From Seiridium cupressi (lineage: Eukaryota; Ascomycota; Sordariomycetes; Amphisphaeriales; Sporocadaceae), in the NCBI GenBank assembly GCA_036674765.1, contig JARVKI010000097.1, forward strand, positions 1 to 64,000: DNA of 64,000 bases, read 5' to 3'. Each line of letters starts with the position of its first letter. The first letter of the stretch is position 1. This document shows, in pieces, positions 37,776 through 49,585 of the stretch. Made by a program: the position numbers and the translations under genes. Below the pieces are notes generated by a model that was given only the letters and a program-made list of their open reading frames with translations, did not search any database and was not told the origin of the DNA.

Positions 37776-38313
37776 GGTAGAGAAATAAAGTAGTTGACAA
37801 CGCTCATGACCGTCACATAATTGCAAGTGAGGTAATCGTCGCAGTTAAGCTCGCGACCGCCCGCGACTGCCGGCTGGAAAAGGGCTGGTGAGAAGATAAG
37901 GCTTGGGCTACTGTAGCTGAAAATGCCGGTGGCGTCTGCACGTTCCCTTTGGTAGCAATCGTGTCTCAACACCACACCGGTGTAAGCGGTACGAGGAGGG
38001 ATCTTCATTTCCCCAGACTCTGGAATGCGCGTGTCATTGGTCGGAAGCCAGCACCGAGAGCCCTCGGTCGTCGCTAGACCTCCGAATTGGGGAAAGGCGA
38101 AACAGGTAAACTTTATTGCCTCCGCTTGCCTTCCCCCAATCCGGCAGAGCTCCCCTCGTCGGCAGTACGCCATACATGAAGCTGCTCGCTAGGCCTATTA
38201 AGCTTCCAGCTCTTCCGCTCTCGAGGCGGCAAGATAAACTTCTCTCCCCCCGCCAAGTTCACGCCATCCCGCCGCTGTCATTGCTGTTCATAGGCGACTG
38301 CCTCCCATACAAC
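37776..38313. promoter_or_regulatory. shared divergent promoter, MFS transporter and CFEM gene
   Basis: 538 bp between two start codons on opposite strands. It carries pyrimidine-rich leader sequence on the CFEM side. Whether the pair is co-regulated cannot be told from the sequence. Confidence 0.5.
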
Positions 38314-38901
38314 ATGGCGAATATCTACCTTCTCTTCCTCGCCATGGTCGGTCTGGTAGCTGGCCAAAACGGCCTGCCGGATTGCGCTGTGAGTTCTCCG
38401 AGGTCGCATGAGAGAGCCTCCTGGAGCGGACTACCCATCGAAGACGACTGACGCCAGTTTGCGCTGCAGAAACAATGTGTGACCAAGTTCACGTCAGGGA
38501 CCAACATCGGCGGCTGTCCTCAGCTCAACGTATCGTGCATTTGCTCCCAGCAGTCCTTCCTGAGTGACATTGCCTGCTGTTTGGCGGATGTGTGCAGTGC
38601 AGCCGATCAACAGGCTGCCGTCGACTACGCCCACAGCCTGTGCAGCACCGCGGGCGTGACTGTGCCCAGCGCCGTCACTTGCTCGTCAAAATCGTCCGGC
38701 GCATCAGCAGGAACGGCAAGCTCTACGGAACCGGCGACCAGCGCCGCCGTCACTAGCACCGCTGCTACAACGACCACCAGCGCCGCCGCTTCGGGATCAG
38801 CAACATCGACTGCTAGCCAGAACGTTGGCAACCAAGGGGGTTTGGCATCTGGCGCCACCGGCATCTTTGGGGGGCTCCTCGCAGCTTTAGCTTTGCTCTG
38901 A
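38314..38901 (+). CDS. CFEM-domain, GPI-anchored cell-surface protein
   Basis: Exon 1 38314-38388 and exon 2 38470-38901 (acceptor CTGCAG) give 168 aa. A signal peptide (about 1-17) is followed by a CFEM domain with the expected spacing: C24-A-K-Q-C28, GGC, SCIC, then CCLADVC and SLC. After the domain come a Ser/Thr/Ala-rich stalk (about 100-145) and a C-terminal hydrophobic tail preceded by small residues, the pattern for a GPI anchor. CFEM proteins act at the fungal surface in haem/iron capture, adhesion or host signalling. The residue three before the CxC pair, normally the Asp that ligates haem iron, is Asn (QLNVSCIC). An alternative acceptor at 38457 would add FALQ but would break the CAx2C spacing. 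Confidence 0.92.
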
Positions 38902-41900
38902 ATTGGATGCTCTCCCTGCAGACGAATGTACACCAGTCAGGCGAATAGTCTTAGTCATAGGCAAGGGACGGACTTTCCACAAGGAACAATGGGTATTGGG
39001 TAATTATGTGTATGGTATTTGTGGGAGGAGGTCTGGCGAAGTTAAGCCCGCGCGACTGGAGTGTGGCAATCCCACTCTCAGCAGCTCCTGTGCTACAACT
39101 ATATCGGCTATAGTTTGTGGCTCTCCTGTTCACCTAGCCTCGTCAATGCAAAGTGATAATTAATGTTGAGCTCTTACTGACCTGTGCCTGGCATCTTAGC
39201 AGCCCACATGCCACCGATGGTTCCAAGACGCCAGCCCTACACTCCTTTTTTATGTGTGCAATTTTCCTTCATTAGAAACGCTAGAGGAAAGTAGGGTGAT
39301 CATTTGAGCTGGTCTGTTTCCGGGAAATTTGACTTGATCCAAAGAGGAAAGCATCGCGAGTCTTGAGTTGTATTCACGCGGTTGAGAGAAGCCATCGATA
39401 TTGGTGCTTTTATTCGGCGCTCATTGAGGTATGCTAGAGGGCTGCTAAGGCTGCTTCATACATTGGACCGCGGCCACTGCTTTCCCCCTTGGCTTGCGAT
39501 CTGCCATACTATTCTGCTCTGGAGACATAAGCATTCAGTCATGCCCTACTCACTATTTACCCATCTCCTCACATGCTCGGCGAAATCCGCATATATGCTC
39601 AGTGTCACTCTGGAACCAGGACAGGTTATCGCCGACCGAATGAAATCCAACGAATGGAAACTGCGCCGCAGAGACAATTCCATGGCAAGTCCCCGACTAT
39701 GATGTAAGACAGACACAAGACTGAGGTATCATAAGCGTCGCGATTCTGCCGAACTGTAGATGCGCAAGTCTCTCCTGTTCCACCCCCAGTGCCATTCCCA
39801 GAATTCGGCAATCATCTTGACGGCCTTGTGGGTTTCTTTGGGAGGGATTGCCTTGTTAAGAGGCAATGGGCACGTCTGGACAAGCGTTCCATGTCTGCCG
39901 CACTGCTTACTCATATTCGTCATCCGATTCGAAGGATGGGATATCCTGGATGGAATGTTCCCTTGAGAAGTACTCCCATCGTGCATGACTGCTACACCCA
40001 GCAGAAGCAAGATCGGACGGTGCGCTCAGACATTGTACGCAACCAAATGGGGTGGTGATAAGGCCGAGCACGAAACGTTGACGGCGCGCTCAGACATGAG
40101 ATTGCAGGGTGGAAAATTGGGTTCGCCAACCACTAATCAGCGTGTGCACTGTTCTCAAGGTTGTATTGTGAACTCCTGGTCAGCGCTCAGCCTGCCGCCT
40201 GTCAGCAACGTGCGCGGGAGGGTTGGAGCCGCACCCTGATGACTTGCAGCCATCAACATACGGCACGAATTCCAGCGATTGGGCCATGTTCGACATGACT
40301 AGTTCCAAGTCCGCTTTGAGGTCGAACTAATACCCTAGGGTGACAGGTAGTGGCAGGACCATAGTATGAACAAGGCCCGAGGACCTACTTTTGTATGCCG
40401 TCTTATTAGTGCCAATCAACTAGAGTATGTTCTAAAAAAGCAAACATGGCTGGTCGCCTCACTTTGTACCGCATCTTCAGCTGCCAAGACTGCTTATATC
40501 CTTGCATTGCACTACCTCATCGCCGGACCGGCGTCTGTTGTTTGGGCTTCTTCAGGACGTCGAAACACCGAGTAAGCTCATCGTTGGTCACGACGATGAC
40601 ACGAATCGTGCAAGTAAGTCGCTGTCTGTGTGTCTGTATGCGTATGTATATAAAACCCACCTTCCACCATCTCGAGTCAAGGTGTTTATGTGTAAGCGAT
40701 TTGGCATCAGCACTAACATCTAGGTGGCACGATCGACGTCGAGTTCGACCAAACTACGCAGAAGAGCCGTAACGCTATCCACTCTCCAGAGCAAGCACAC
40801 ACTCTCTCACACATGCGGCGAATTGCTGATTGTGATTGGTACTGAGTTGGGATGATATTGGCATCCCAATCTTGCTCTCCCAACAGGCCATGTTCCAGCG
40901 ATGCGGGCTGTGTGCGCGTGGATGTGTGCTCCGTGAGCCAGGTGCCTTTCCAAGATTGCCAGTAAGACCTCCGCAGCGGTGGGTGATGCAAGATGTTGCG
41001 TTGCTCAACGTCCTCGTCTCGTCCCTTCGCTATCTAGCGTAGATTGGAAGATGGAGACAGAGGGACGAGAGTGGGAAAAGGGAAAATGCCGGACAAATGG
41101 TGAAGCGACCATCAGCCATGCACTTTGTGCCGACATTCCACGTGGCAGGGATATGGCCTAAAACCCACTTGGTTGAGTAAGTGCGACGAAAATCTACCTT
41201 ACTGTAGTTACTATGTGTGGGGTGCTCAGACCCCGTACAGTACCCGGGTATTGCTCGTAGCCATTGCGTCTACTATGTACTGTAAGAATGACGGAGTAAC
41301 TTTACCGGCAGTGGCTTGGCTCCTTTCGCCGGACACGGGTCCATCACCGACCGTTGGGCAAGCCTAGACGTCTTATCTTCACATTCACGCTCTCGTTACC
41401 CAAACCCTACATAGCCTATACCGTTTAGTGAGAGCGTGCTCGCCAAAGGGTGGCCAAGTGTCGTCCTGTAGCAGACTCAAGGCCGTCAATGACACCATTC
41501 TGCACCTTGGTGATTGGTCGCTGCGGCCGGTCGGAGCAAGGGCATGTCACATTCGATCAAACCTCGAGGCTCTTGATCAACGGCGTGGAACCTGCAGTGG
41601 TGGGGTCGCACCCAGCCAACCAACTTGACGTGCGAATCCAAATCGGGGCAGGCGATAGACGAGGTCATGCCTTTCGTGCAGATGTACTCATACGCAGGAT
41701 GCAGGAGCACTGATGCGATGCGTACGTGACTCGGCGGTCTTGATCGTGGGGTTGCATTGTGACAACACAAAAGCATGGCATGATAACATCCCGTGTTGGC
41801 ACGGTTTGAACCGTCATGATAGCGCCCGCCCGTCAGGCGGGGCTGGAGCCATTTGCAGGGCCACCGATACAAGCCCGACAGACGCACGGCGGGGAATTTT

Positions 41901-44900
41901 TAAAGCTCTGCTTATTTTATCCCTGGTCTTATCCATGGCTCTTTTTTTTTCTTTCTTTTTTTTTTTTTTTTTTCTTACCTTCTTTGAATAATGTATAACT
42001 AAATGCGTGCGGCATTCCTTGGAGTTGCTGGGCTCGTTTGACTGACTGGGCTGAAGAAGACCCCACCCCCCAGAGCTTACAGCCGGGCCCTCAGATGAAA
42101 TACAAATTCATTATGGTTGACGCCAGAGGCCTGACGTCTATAGCAGGCACAGTCGCCGGGGCACTGACCCGATCGTCTGATCAGGTATACATCTCATTGA
42201 GGGGGACGCAGCGCGACCGATGAAGCCGGAAAAGCCTTCCCGTGCCCGTTTCGATAGCATGGCCGCTTGAGACGCCCGGCATGTGCTATAGCTGCTCTTC
42301 CAGCCGTGGCGCTCGACCTGGATGCGGTCGGAGGCATTGTTGGGCTTGTCGGAGTGGCTACGTAGGTACAGAGCTGTCCAAGACTACCCTATCGTGGTCT
42401 TGGGATAGTTCCCGCTGGGGGTTGCATTGGCTTTGGCGGGTGCTATAGACGTGGCAGGCCAATATGATGGGCGATGCAGGGTTTGTTATATTAAGCTACC
42501 AATCGCGGGTGCGGAAGCAGAAGCACACCCGTGAAGCTAGGGCACGGTTGCTCAGCTTAGTATAAAGTTGCCGCCGCCAGGCAATAGGTGAGGTGTGTTA
42601 TTATGCGTGCCGTACGGCGCACTGATGGACCTCGACTCCAGCGCCCGTGGAAGAAGCATCACCAACTGGTCCTCTGGTTAGGTCCGTATGGAGGCTCGGA
42701 ACAAATCCACGAAACAGGCATGGCCATCGTCCGTGCAAAAAGATCCCAACTCTTGCGCTGGCTTTGCCCAAATACTTGTCCCGCGGTCTAGCGAACTGCC
42801 GTTGACCAGATCTCCATTCTCCAATCTCGGGTGTTGGTTTAAGCTTCCAGCAATGCTGTTTCGCCCAGTCCGCCGCACTCAGAGAACGAGTGAAAGCCGA
42901 AGCTCAAGGGGGGCCCCCCGGGCAGCGAATCTTTCCTATGGGTTATTTACCGAGTACGCTGTAGAGGCTCAGTCGAAAAGCCGATGCGCCAGAGCTCGCA
43001 AGTGGCATGTTTCGCAGGCGTAGTCAGTCGAAGGGTAGACCATGCCCCAGCCGGCGCAACGTCCGCGGTCTCGTGTGCAACGTCTTCCTTCCGCAGCCGA
43101 GATCTATGGACTATGGGGGTCCGGGCTATATCTTACCAAGTGATATTACTGACGTGCGGGTGCATACCACAACCCGTGACCTCCTCTCGCGAGGTAAACC
43201 CAATTTACAGCGTTATGCGATCCGCCTGTCAAGATCAGACTCACAGTCGTCCAGTTCCTGTCACTCCCCACACAAACCCGCAGTGTGCCTGGGGGTGCCA
43301 GTCTGGAGGCTGCCGAGACCATCCCTGAGCCCTGAGGGTGGTAGAGCCCGGCCCCACCCAGCCCTTGTCCGCCGAAGCAGCCGATCTGGACCTGCGATCA
43401 GCAATGATCAATGGCATGTTTTTTTTTTTTTATAGGAGTTTGGTACCGATAATGGCCCGTCTTATGGATGGATGTCAACGATGACGGTCGTATTGATATG
43501 TTCATTATAGCCCCCAGCTCCCTGCCTGGCCAACGGGACCAGTGTCCGGTGGCAGAATATATAGTCTGATATCGTCGTCGGGGGCACGCGGCTGTCCAGA
43601 GTAAAACTAGGCATTGCCAGTCCGTCTCCCTCTTAGCAGCGACCGGCAGTTTTTTGCTGCCGGAAGGGAAGGAAAAACAAAGGCCAAACCGAATCTCGGG
43701 CCATTGCCATGTTGGAGAGCTGTGCCATTGGTGCAGCCATGGGAACTCTATTCGGCGTGCACGTACGGTCGCACTGGGCTGCTATAGCTCTCTAAAGTCC
43801 GAGTGTTCGAGGTCTGAGTGCCCGGCCCAAAATTTAGATTTTAGGTGACCAGAGTATCGGTTACTGCATACAGGGAGGCCGAGGCATCACGCTACCTCTT
43901 ACTTCTGCTGTATGCAACGACGGGTACCTAGATGCGGCTAGAGGACATGGCACAGCTCGTCCAAACTCTAGATGTATCTTGCTTTCAAATACAGTTTTGG
44001 CTACTCGTTTCAATGCTGTCTATCGTGGAGCTACCCCCATTTGGTCCATGCTTGCGCCCAGGAGACGCACGCGAGCTTCATGCTCTGTGGCTCGCTTAAA
44101 GCTTTGCAGGCGACAACCGACGAGCCTCAACCAAGCCGGCCTGTAGTTAGTGTAGTCGAGCGTGGGGTTCCACTGCGGTGGGAGCTGTCTGTATCTGCTG
44201 GGGGTGGAGGAGAGACAACCAAGGGGCAAGACAGCCAACGGTGATACAATGGAACGTTTGTGGTGAAGCAGCAATCTCGTAACTACGAAGCAGCCCGGAA
44301 ACGGGAATCCTAAACACTAGCCAAGCCCGAGCAAGGGCGCGTCGACAGGTGGATTTACCGTGCAGCGTTGGACAGGGTCAGTGTTCTCCACGACCGAGCC
44401 GGGGACGTTCCCCTCTCACCACTTTCTCAACGGTCGTGGAGGAAGCTCGGGGGCAACCTTGACGGGCCCCTTAGCAGCGCTGCCCATGTACATACACTCA
44501 ACTGCACAGCTCAGACCAGGTTAGGTACCTACCCTTTTCGCTCACATGCCTTGGCTGCTTGTTTCTCAACGACGTAACCATATGTATTTATGTACTATGG
44601 CACTCGCTGCGCTGCGGCCTTTTGCCAGGGCGTACCCAGTCGCCGGCCGAGCTCGATGCTTTGTTCCTTACAAGCCGGCTCTCCTGTCAATTACAGCACT
44701 CTCTAGTCAATCGCTGAGCACCGCTTAGCCCCCGTTCCCACTTGCCCGTGCTTCACAAGCCTCGCTATTGCTCCCCTCCCCCTCTCTCATTCTCCTCAAC
44801 TCCCATCTGCCATTCCCGCACCCTGGCCGGTGGGCAGTGGAACCCGGATATCCTCTGGTGGAGCACCAGAGCAGCAGGGGATGCTCTAATTCCATGGCGC

Positions 44901-45684
44901 ACCATCTCTGACTCGCCCGTCAAAAACCGGCCCCTTGCCTGCCCTGGCCCTGCCCATTGATCGTCTGATGGAGCCCCCAAAAAGAAAAGGCACACTTGTG
45001 AAGCGTTGTCACACGTTGGCGACCCGGGCTCTGGCTCGCAGCTCACTGACCATGGTAACGGACGCCGTCTTGATACAAGCGCAACTCCGGCCTCACTTGC
45101 TCTCGGACAAGGGCCAGGCTTGTGCGTCTGACCCTTGCTCATGCCCACGTCCTTTCCCACCATGCAACCCTCGGTCATTATATACAGGTACAACAGGACC
45201 CATGTTCTTCCGCCGCTACGCAGGACGAGGTAGAATCGCTCATGAGAATTGGCCGCTCTGCTGCTCAACTGTGCTCTGAATACCTATATTACACTTTCTT
45301 GCGCCCACCGACTGCCAGGCCGGATCCTTGCCTCACTTTTCCTTACTGCCGCCGTGTTATGACCAGGGGGGAGCTTGTACATGTACTTGCTTTTGGCCAT
45401 AGCTTCACTGCGCACTGGCACGATATAAAAGTTTGACGCGCCGCAACGGCAGGCTGTCGTTGCGAATGTTCGCACCCTTCAGTCGTTGTTGATCGTCCCG
45501 TTCAGCTTAGCGATACTGGATTGCAAAACACCACTCTGCACAGACAACTTGCGCCCAGTCCTTTCTTCCTTCTACAAGTGCTACCAAAAGGTGGGTAACG
45601 TCCATGGCACGACAGTCTAGTCCAACGCTAATCTCGGGCTTCACAGCGTCCCATTCGGAGCTTTCAAAGGCCCAAGCTGCCAGA
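38902..45684. other. 6.8-kb gene-poor region
   Basis: I see no supportable gene. Frames are short, overlap on both strands, and lack motifs, signal peptides or codon bias. Base composition is near 50% GC and stop codons are frequent. Contains T-runs at 41942-41973 and 43420-43430. It might hold non-coding RNA or heavily diverged sequence; nothing specific is visible. Confidence 0.5.
41942..41973. repeat. T-rich homopolymer tract
   Basis: About 32 bases of almost pure T with two interrupting C residues. Simple repeat; no poly-A-tailed retroelement sequence was recognised next to it. Confidence 0.8.
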
Positions 45685-45846
45685 ATGTGTGACTTTACAA
45701 AGAATTATTACATCTACACGACCTGCGTCGATCCTGGGACGCACTTTTTCAGAACATCCATGGACGGGAGTCGCAAGCACTCGTGTCCCAAAGGGCCGCA
45801 CGAGCGGTATATCGTTCTCCCTGGCCATTGCCCACTTTGTGGATGA
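45685..45846 (+). CDS. small cysteine protein with C-terminal CPLC motif, 53 aa
   Basis: Short frame beginning MCDFTKNYY and ending GHCPLCG then stop. It has five cysteines, with a final HCPLC pair and a CPKGPHERY motif, suggesting a small zinc-binding or disulphide-bonded fold. The pattern resembles very short conserved proteins I have seen in filamentous ascomycetes; no function is known to me. The same frame is open upstream to an ATG at 45604, which would give 80 aa, but the added part is Ser/Ala-rich and unstructured. The cysteine-bearing start at 45685 is preferred. No signal peptide. It is isolated in a gene-poor region. Confidence 0.6.
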   Translation: MCDFTKNYYIYTTCVDPGTHFFRTSMDGSRKHSCPKGPHERYIVLPGHCPLCG

Positions 45847-48492
45847 GTTCCGTCCTGCCACGGTCGAAGAACAAGTTCCGGTATGGGATCGTCCTGACCC
45901 GCTGTCCGGGTCCTTGTTCACGACTGCTCGCGGTCGGCGTGGCAGTACCATCGCGCTCAACGAGTCTCGGGGCGTCTTCTCCCTCATTATTGATCTTCTC
46001 GCCTCGAGCAAGTCCTGGAATTTACTCCTACCACTCGATTGGATGGTTTAATCAAGGTTGCGAGCATATTCGGGTTGGGAAGTCAGCGTTGTAATCAATC
46101 GGCTATTCGACCGTGGACTGCACAAGCATATGGGGTGGAGCTGTACCCGTCTTTTCATTCTCATTCTTTCCTTCTTTTTCTTTCCTCTGGGTGGCCATTC
46201 CTGCTGCACGGTGTGGCAGGTCCTCAAATCAGATGGACGAGCGGAGGATAGGGAGTCAGCTAGCATTTCTATATCAGGCATGACGGCATGTTTAGCGGCA
46301 TACTTTTTGGCAAGGCGTTAGGGGTTCAAAAGGCAATCATTTGCTCTCGGGAATTTTTGCACTTGATCAGCATAGTATGGAAACCACCATACGGGTCATG
46401 GGGGCACGCACAATTTGTTTTCTATAGTACGGCACTGCGGTCTGTTTGCCACACGTGCTAGGGATGGGAGGGGCGTTATGGGCAAGGACACTCCCACCCA
46501 GCCAATGTTCTGTTGCGTGAGCGAATTCCTGCGCTGTTCAATACCAAACCAGATTATACCGTACTCCCACCTCAGCGCTCCATTGACGTAGCGCCAGATC
46601 AATCCAATTAGCCCGACCAGCAGATAAGGCCTACCGGAAGATTATGCAGCTACAGATGCTACACAAATCATGGAGCCGGCTGCCTTCAGGTACACGACGT
46701 CGGCGATGGCAAGGCTCTGGTCGGCTAGCTGCGACCTCCTCGCCTTCAAGCATGGACTGATGTCAGGCCGTTGCGGAGCATCTCGCCCCAAGCCCTCAGC
46801 CAGTCCGCCGCCACCACCGTATAGGTGTGTGTATAGCATGTCCTTATTATAGCCATCACGCAACACGTTTTGCCTGTGGCACAGGATGATTGCCACGACC
46901 TAAAACTCGAGGGGGCTAAATGGTGCAGGCTTAGCTCTGATACCTAACCTGGAGGGGACAAGAAACATTTGTGGTACACCCAAGCTCTTCTAAGCCGATC
47001 ATGATTGGTGATTCATCGTGAAGCCGTCAAGCTGATCTACACTCCCCCGGAACAGCATGAACAGACGGGCGCCAGGATCCTCATGACCTCAGCTGTAAGC
47101 CATAAATGCTTCGTCGATGTTGCTTGAGCTCCTACGCACCGGCGAGCGGTTAGTGATCATCGTGGGCAGTCGGCAAACAACCTTGACTATATCACAGTAG
47201 ACATGAAAGTTAACTGCACCAACACCCCTGCAACAAAGTCACCACATGTCCTGCGTCCAGAGATGGTATGCATTTCGGACTACTCACTTCCCTCTTCTCA
47301 GTCCTCCAGTGAGGTCGAAGCGTGGCACAGACGATCGCATCGGCATGACATCCCTTTTTGATACACCTGCATATCGTCCCAGCTTCTCACCCAACCGGCC
47401 GCAGGTGCAAGCTGCGTCTAGGGCACCCCCCGGTCCATCCGAGCTTCCTGGTGTATTTGTTTTGTTCGCTCGTCTACGCATGTGCATGTGCGGTTGTCGT
47501 GCCACTTGTTTCACTTGCTGCATTATCGAGCAGCGGGAATGCGGTGACATACATCCGCTGATTCCCGCGAAGCATGCAATACTGCCACGCGAGGTGGCAG
47601 TGGAGAGCATATGGCTTTTAGGAAACAAAGTATACCCACCGAAGGTCGGACTCGAGGTCCGTCACAGGGCCCGGCGCCAATGTCTATAGGCCCAGCGCAG
47701 CCCATGTGTGAAACTGTTTGGTAGTCTGTGCGCAAGAGCCGCATTGTGTTTTTCTTTTCGCTTAGATCTTGAAGGATTGACATGAATTCAGCGCCCACAG
47801 GGCTCCATTCCTGGCTTCCCCGTTTGCTTGGCGTGCGGACGATCGCGGGTACACGGCTATCGTAGAGGCCTGTGTACTCTCTGGCACTGATGCGGCCCAA
47901 GTCCCAAGGCCACCGTGATCGGACGACACTTGAGCTGGCCCAAGTCGCCACATAGTAGAGTATATGCAAACCCCTTCCAGCGCGACCACCCGCGGCAGAA
48001 AGCTTACTCGAGATGCGGGGAAGCGGACGTGCTTGAGCTATATATGGTCGCCTGGGGGGCATGAGCATGTTAACCCACGCTCAACTAGATATGCTATGCT
48101 GCCTTTCTGTCATCCACGCAAGTGACACACCATCCTTGCAGGCGTCGCGGCGGCAAGCAAGATCTGCTCGAGGAAGCAAGAGGTCCCAGACACGGCCAGG
48201 CTTTGGCAACCTCTCGAGGGCCACGCCTGACATCTTGGGTCCTTGGTGGTCGATCAAGCACGCGATCTCCTATCCGTTTCCACGATGGACGTCCACGTGC
48301 CTCGACCTGTCAGATATCGTTTGTATCTCAAGGCCGACGTAGAAATGCACAGTGCTGCCCACACCCCGTTTCATCGTCCATGTCCTGGGGGGTGCCCACC
48401 ATTGTTTGTTCCCTCTCCCCCCCGTTTATTTATTTTCGAGGGGGCGATTTTGCACCCAGGCGGGGCCCAAACCGCCCCCCTTCCCCCCCGCC

Positions 48493-48525
<33 letters not shown>

Positions 48526-49585
48526 GTTCTTCATGCGCGTCGAATGGTGTTGGCATCGTACCTCGCTACATATCCCATGCGCGAGTTTAGTTGATGTCAT
48601 GTGGCCGACGAGAGTTTGCTCGGGCTTGAGATACCCCTGATGTGAATTTCAGATTTGTATCAAGCAGAGGTTGAAACTGCGACGCTCGACCTGTAAACAT
48701 TTCTCCGACCAATCACACGCCGCGGCCTCCCTTCGCCGCAACGGTCTGTGCGTTGATATTCTTGGACATTCTAGCAACGCATTACTATGCTGTGACTTGG
48801 ATAACCTCTATTTGTTTGAACAATAAGTAAATTATTGTATCCAACGTTGAATTCGGGAAGCGGAAAGCGTAATGTGTTTATTTTCGAGCACGTCCTTGGG
48901 TCGTTGGTCAATGCCAAATGTGGTTATTTTACTCGATTAGATTACGTAGTCCACAGTATATACATCGATTACATCACTTCGAGACTTTATACGTACTATG
49001 CATCGCCTGCGCTTTTATTATGGTAGACTAACATCCATCCCTGCGTGGCGAGCCAAAATGCAGATGCTTCGTTCTTAAGACAACCTCCACCTCCACCCCA
49101 TACATACAATTGCTTAAATTTGCGTGGATTCTATCTTTTGCCCACCCTGGAAGCCTTGAACCCTGTCCCAGGCAAAAATTAGGCTGGCTGCCGCGTGGTC
49201 GCATGGATTGAGACCATCGTGGCTGACAAGCGTGTGGCGGTACAGATAATAGCACGTGGTTCCCTCAGACCCTGTCTGGATCGCTTAAAAATATGATACT
49301 GTTTGACGTTCGGATTAAATTCCATTGCATGTAATATATCTCATGCAAGTTACCATATCATTTCTCGCAGTAACATATGATGACCCGCGCAAACTAAAGT
49401 AATACAATGAGTAAGGTCGAGCACCCTCATGTACCCGTCTAAGCAGCTCTAGTCACAGGTGTAGCAAGGTCCACGCCGGCTTAGATGGAGTGATGAGATG
49501 TATTTCAGATAAGATGGAAAACGGTACAAATACATTGGGGGTGGTATCCGCCACCAAAGCTGAATATCGGCGGTAAATGCAATGC
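45847..49585. other. 3.7-kb gene-poor region
   Basis: No gene supported. Contains a TC-rich run near 46155-46190, a C-rich plus poly-A block at 48477-48519, and an AT-rich stretch from about 48790 to 49020. The last few hundred bases are the 3' side of the monooxygenase gene. Confidence 0.5.
48477..48519. repeat. C-run followed by 27 consecutive A
   Basis: CCCCC-rich block then a 27-base A homopolymer. Could be a simple repeat, an insertion scar of a poly-A-tailed retroelement, or an assembly artefact; no target-site duplication was found by eye. Confidence 0.75.
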
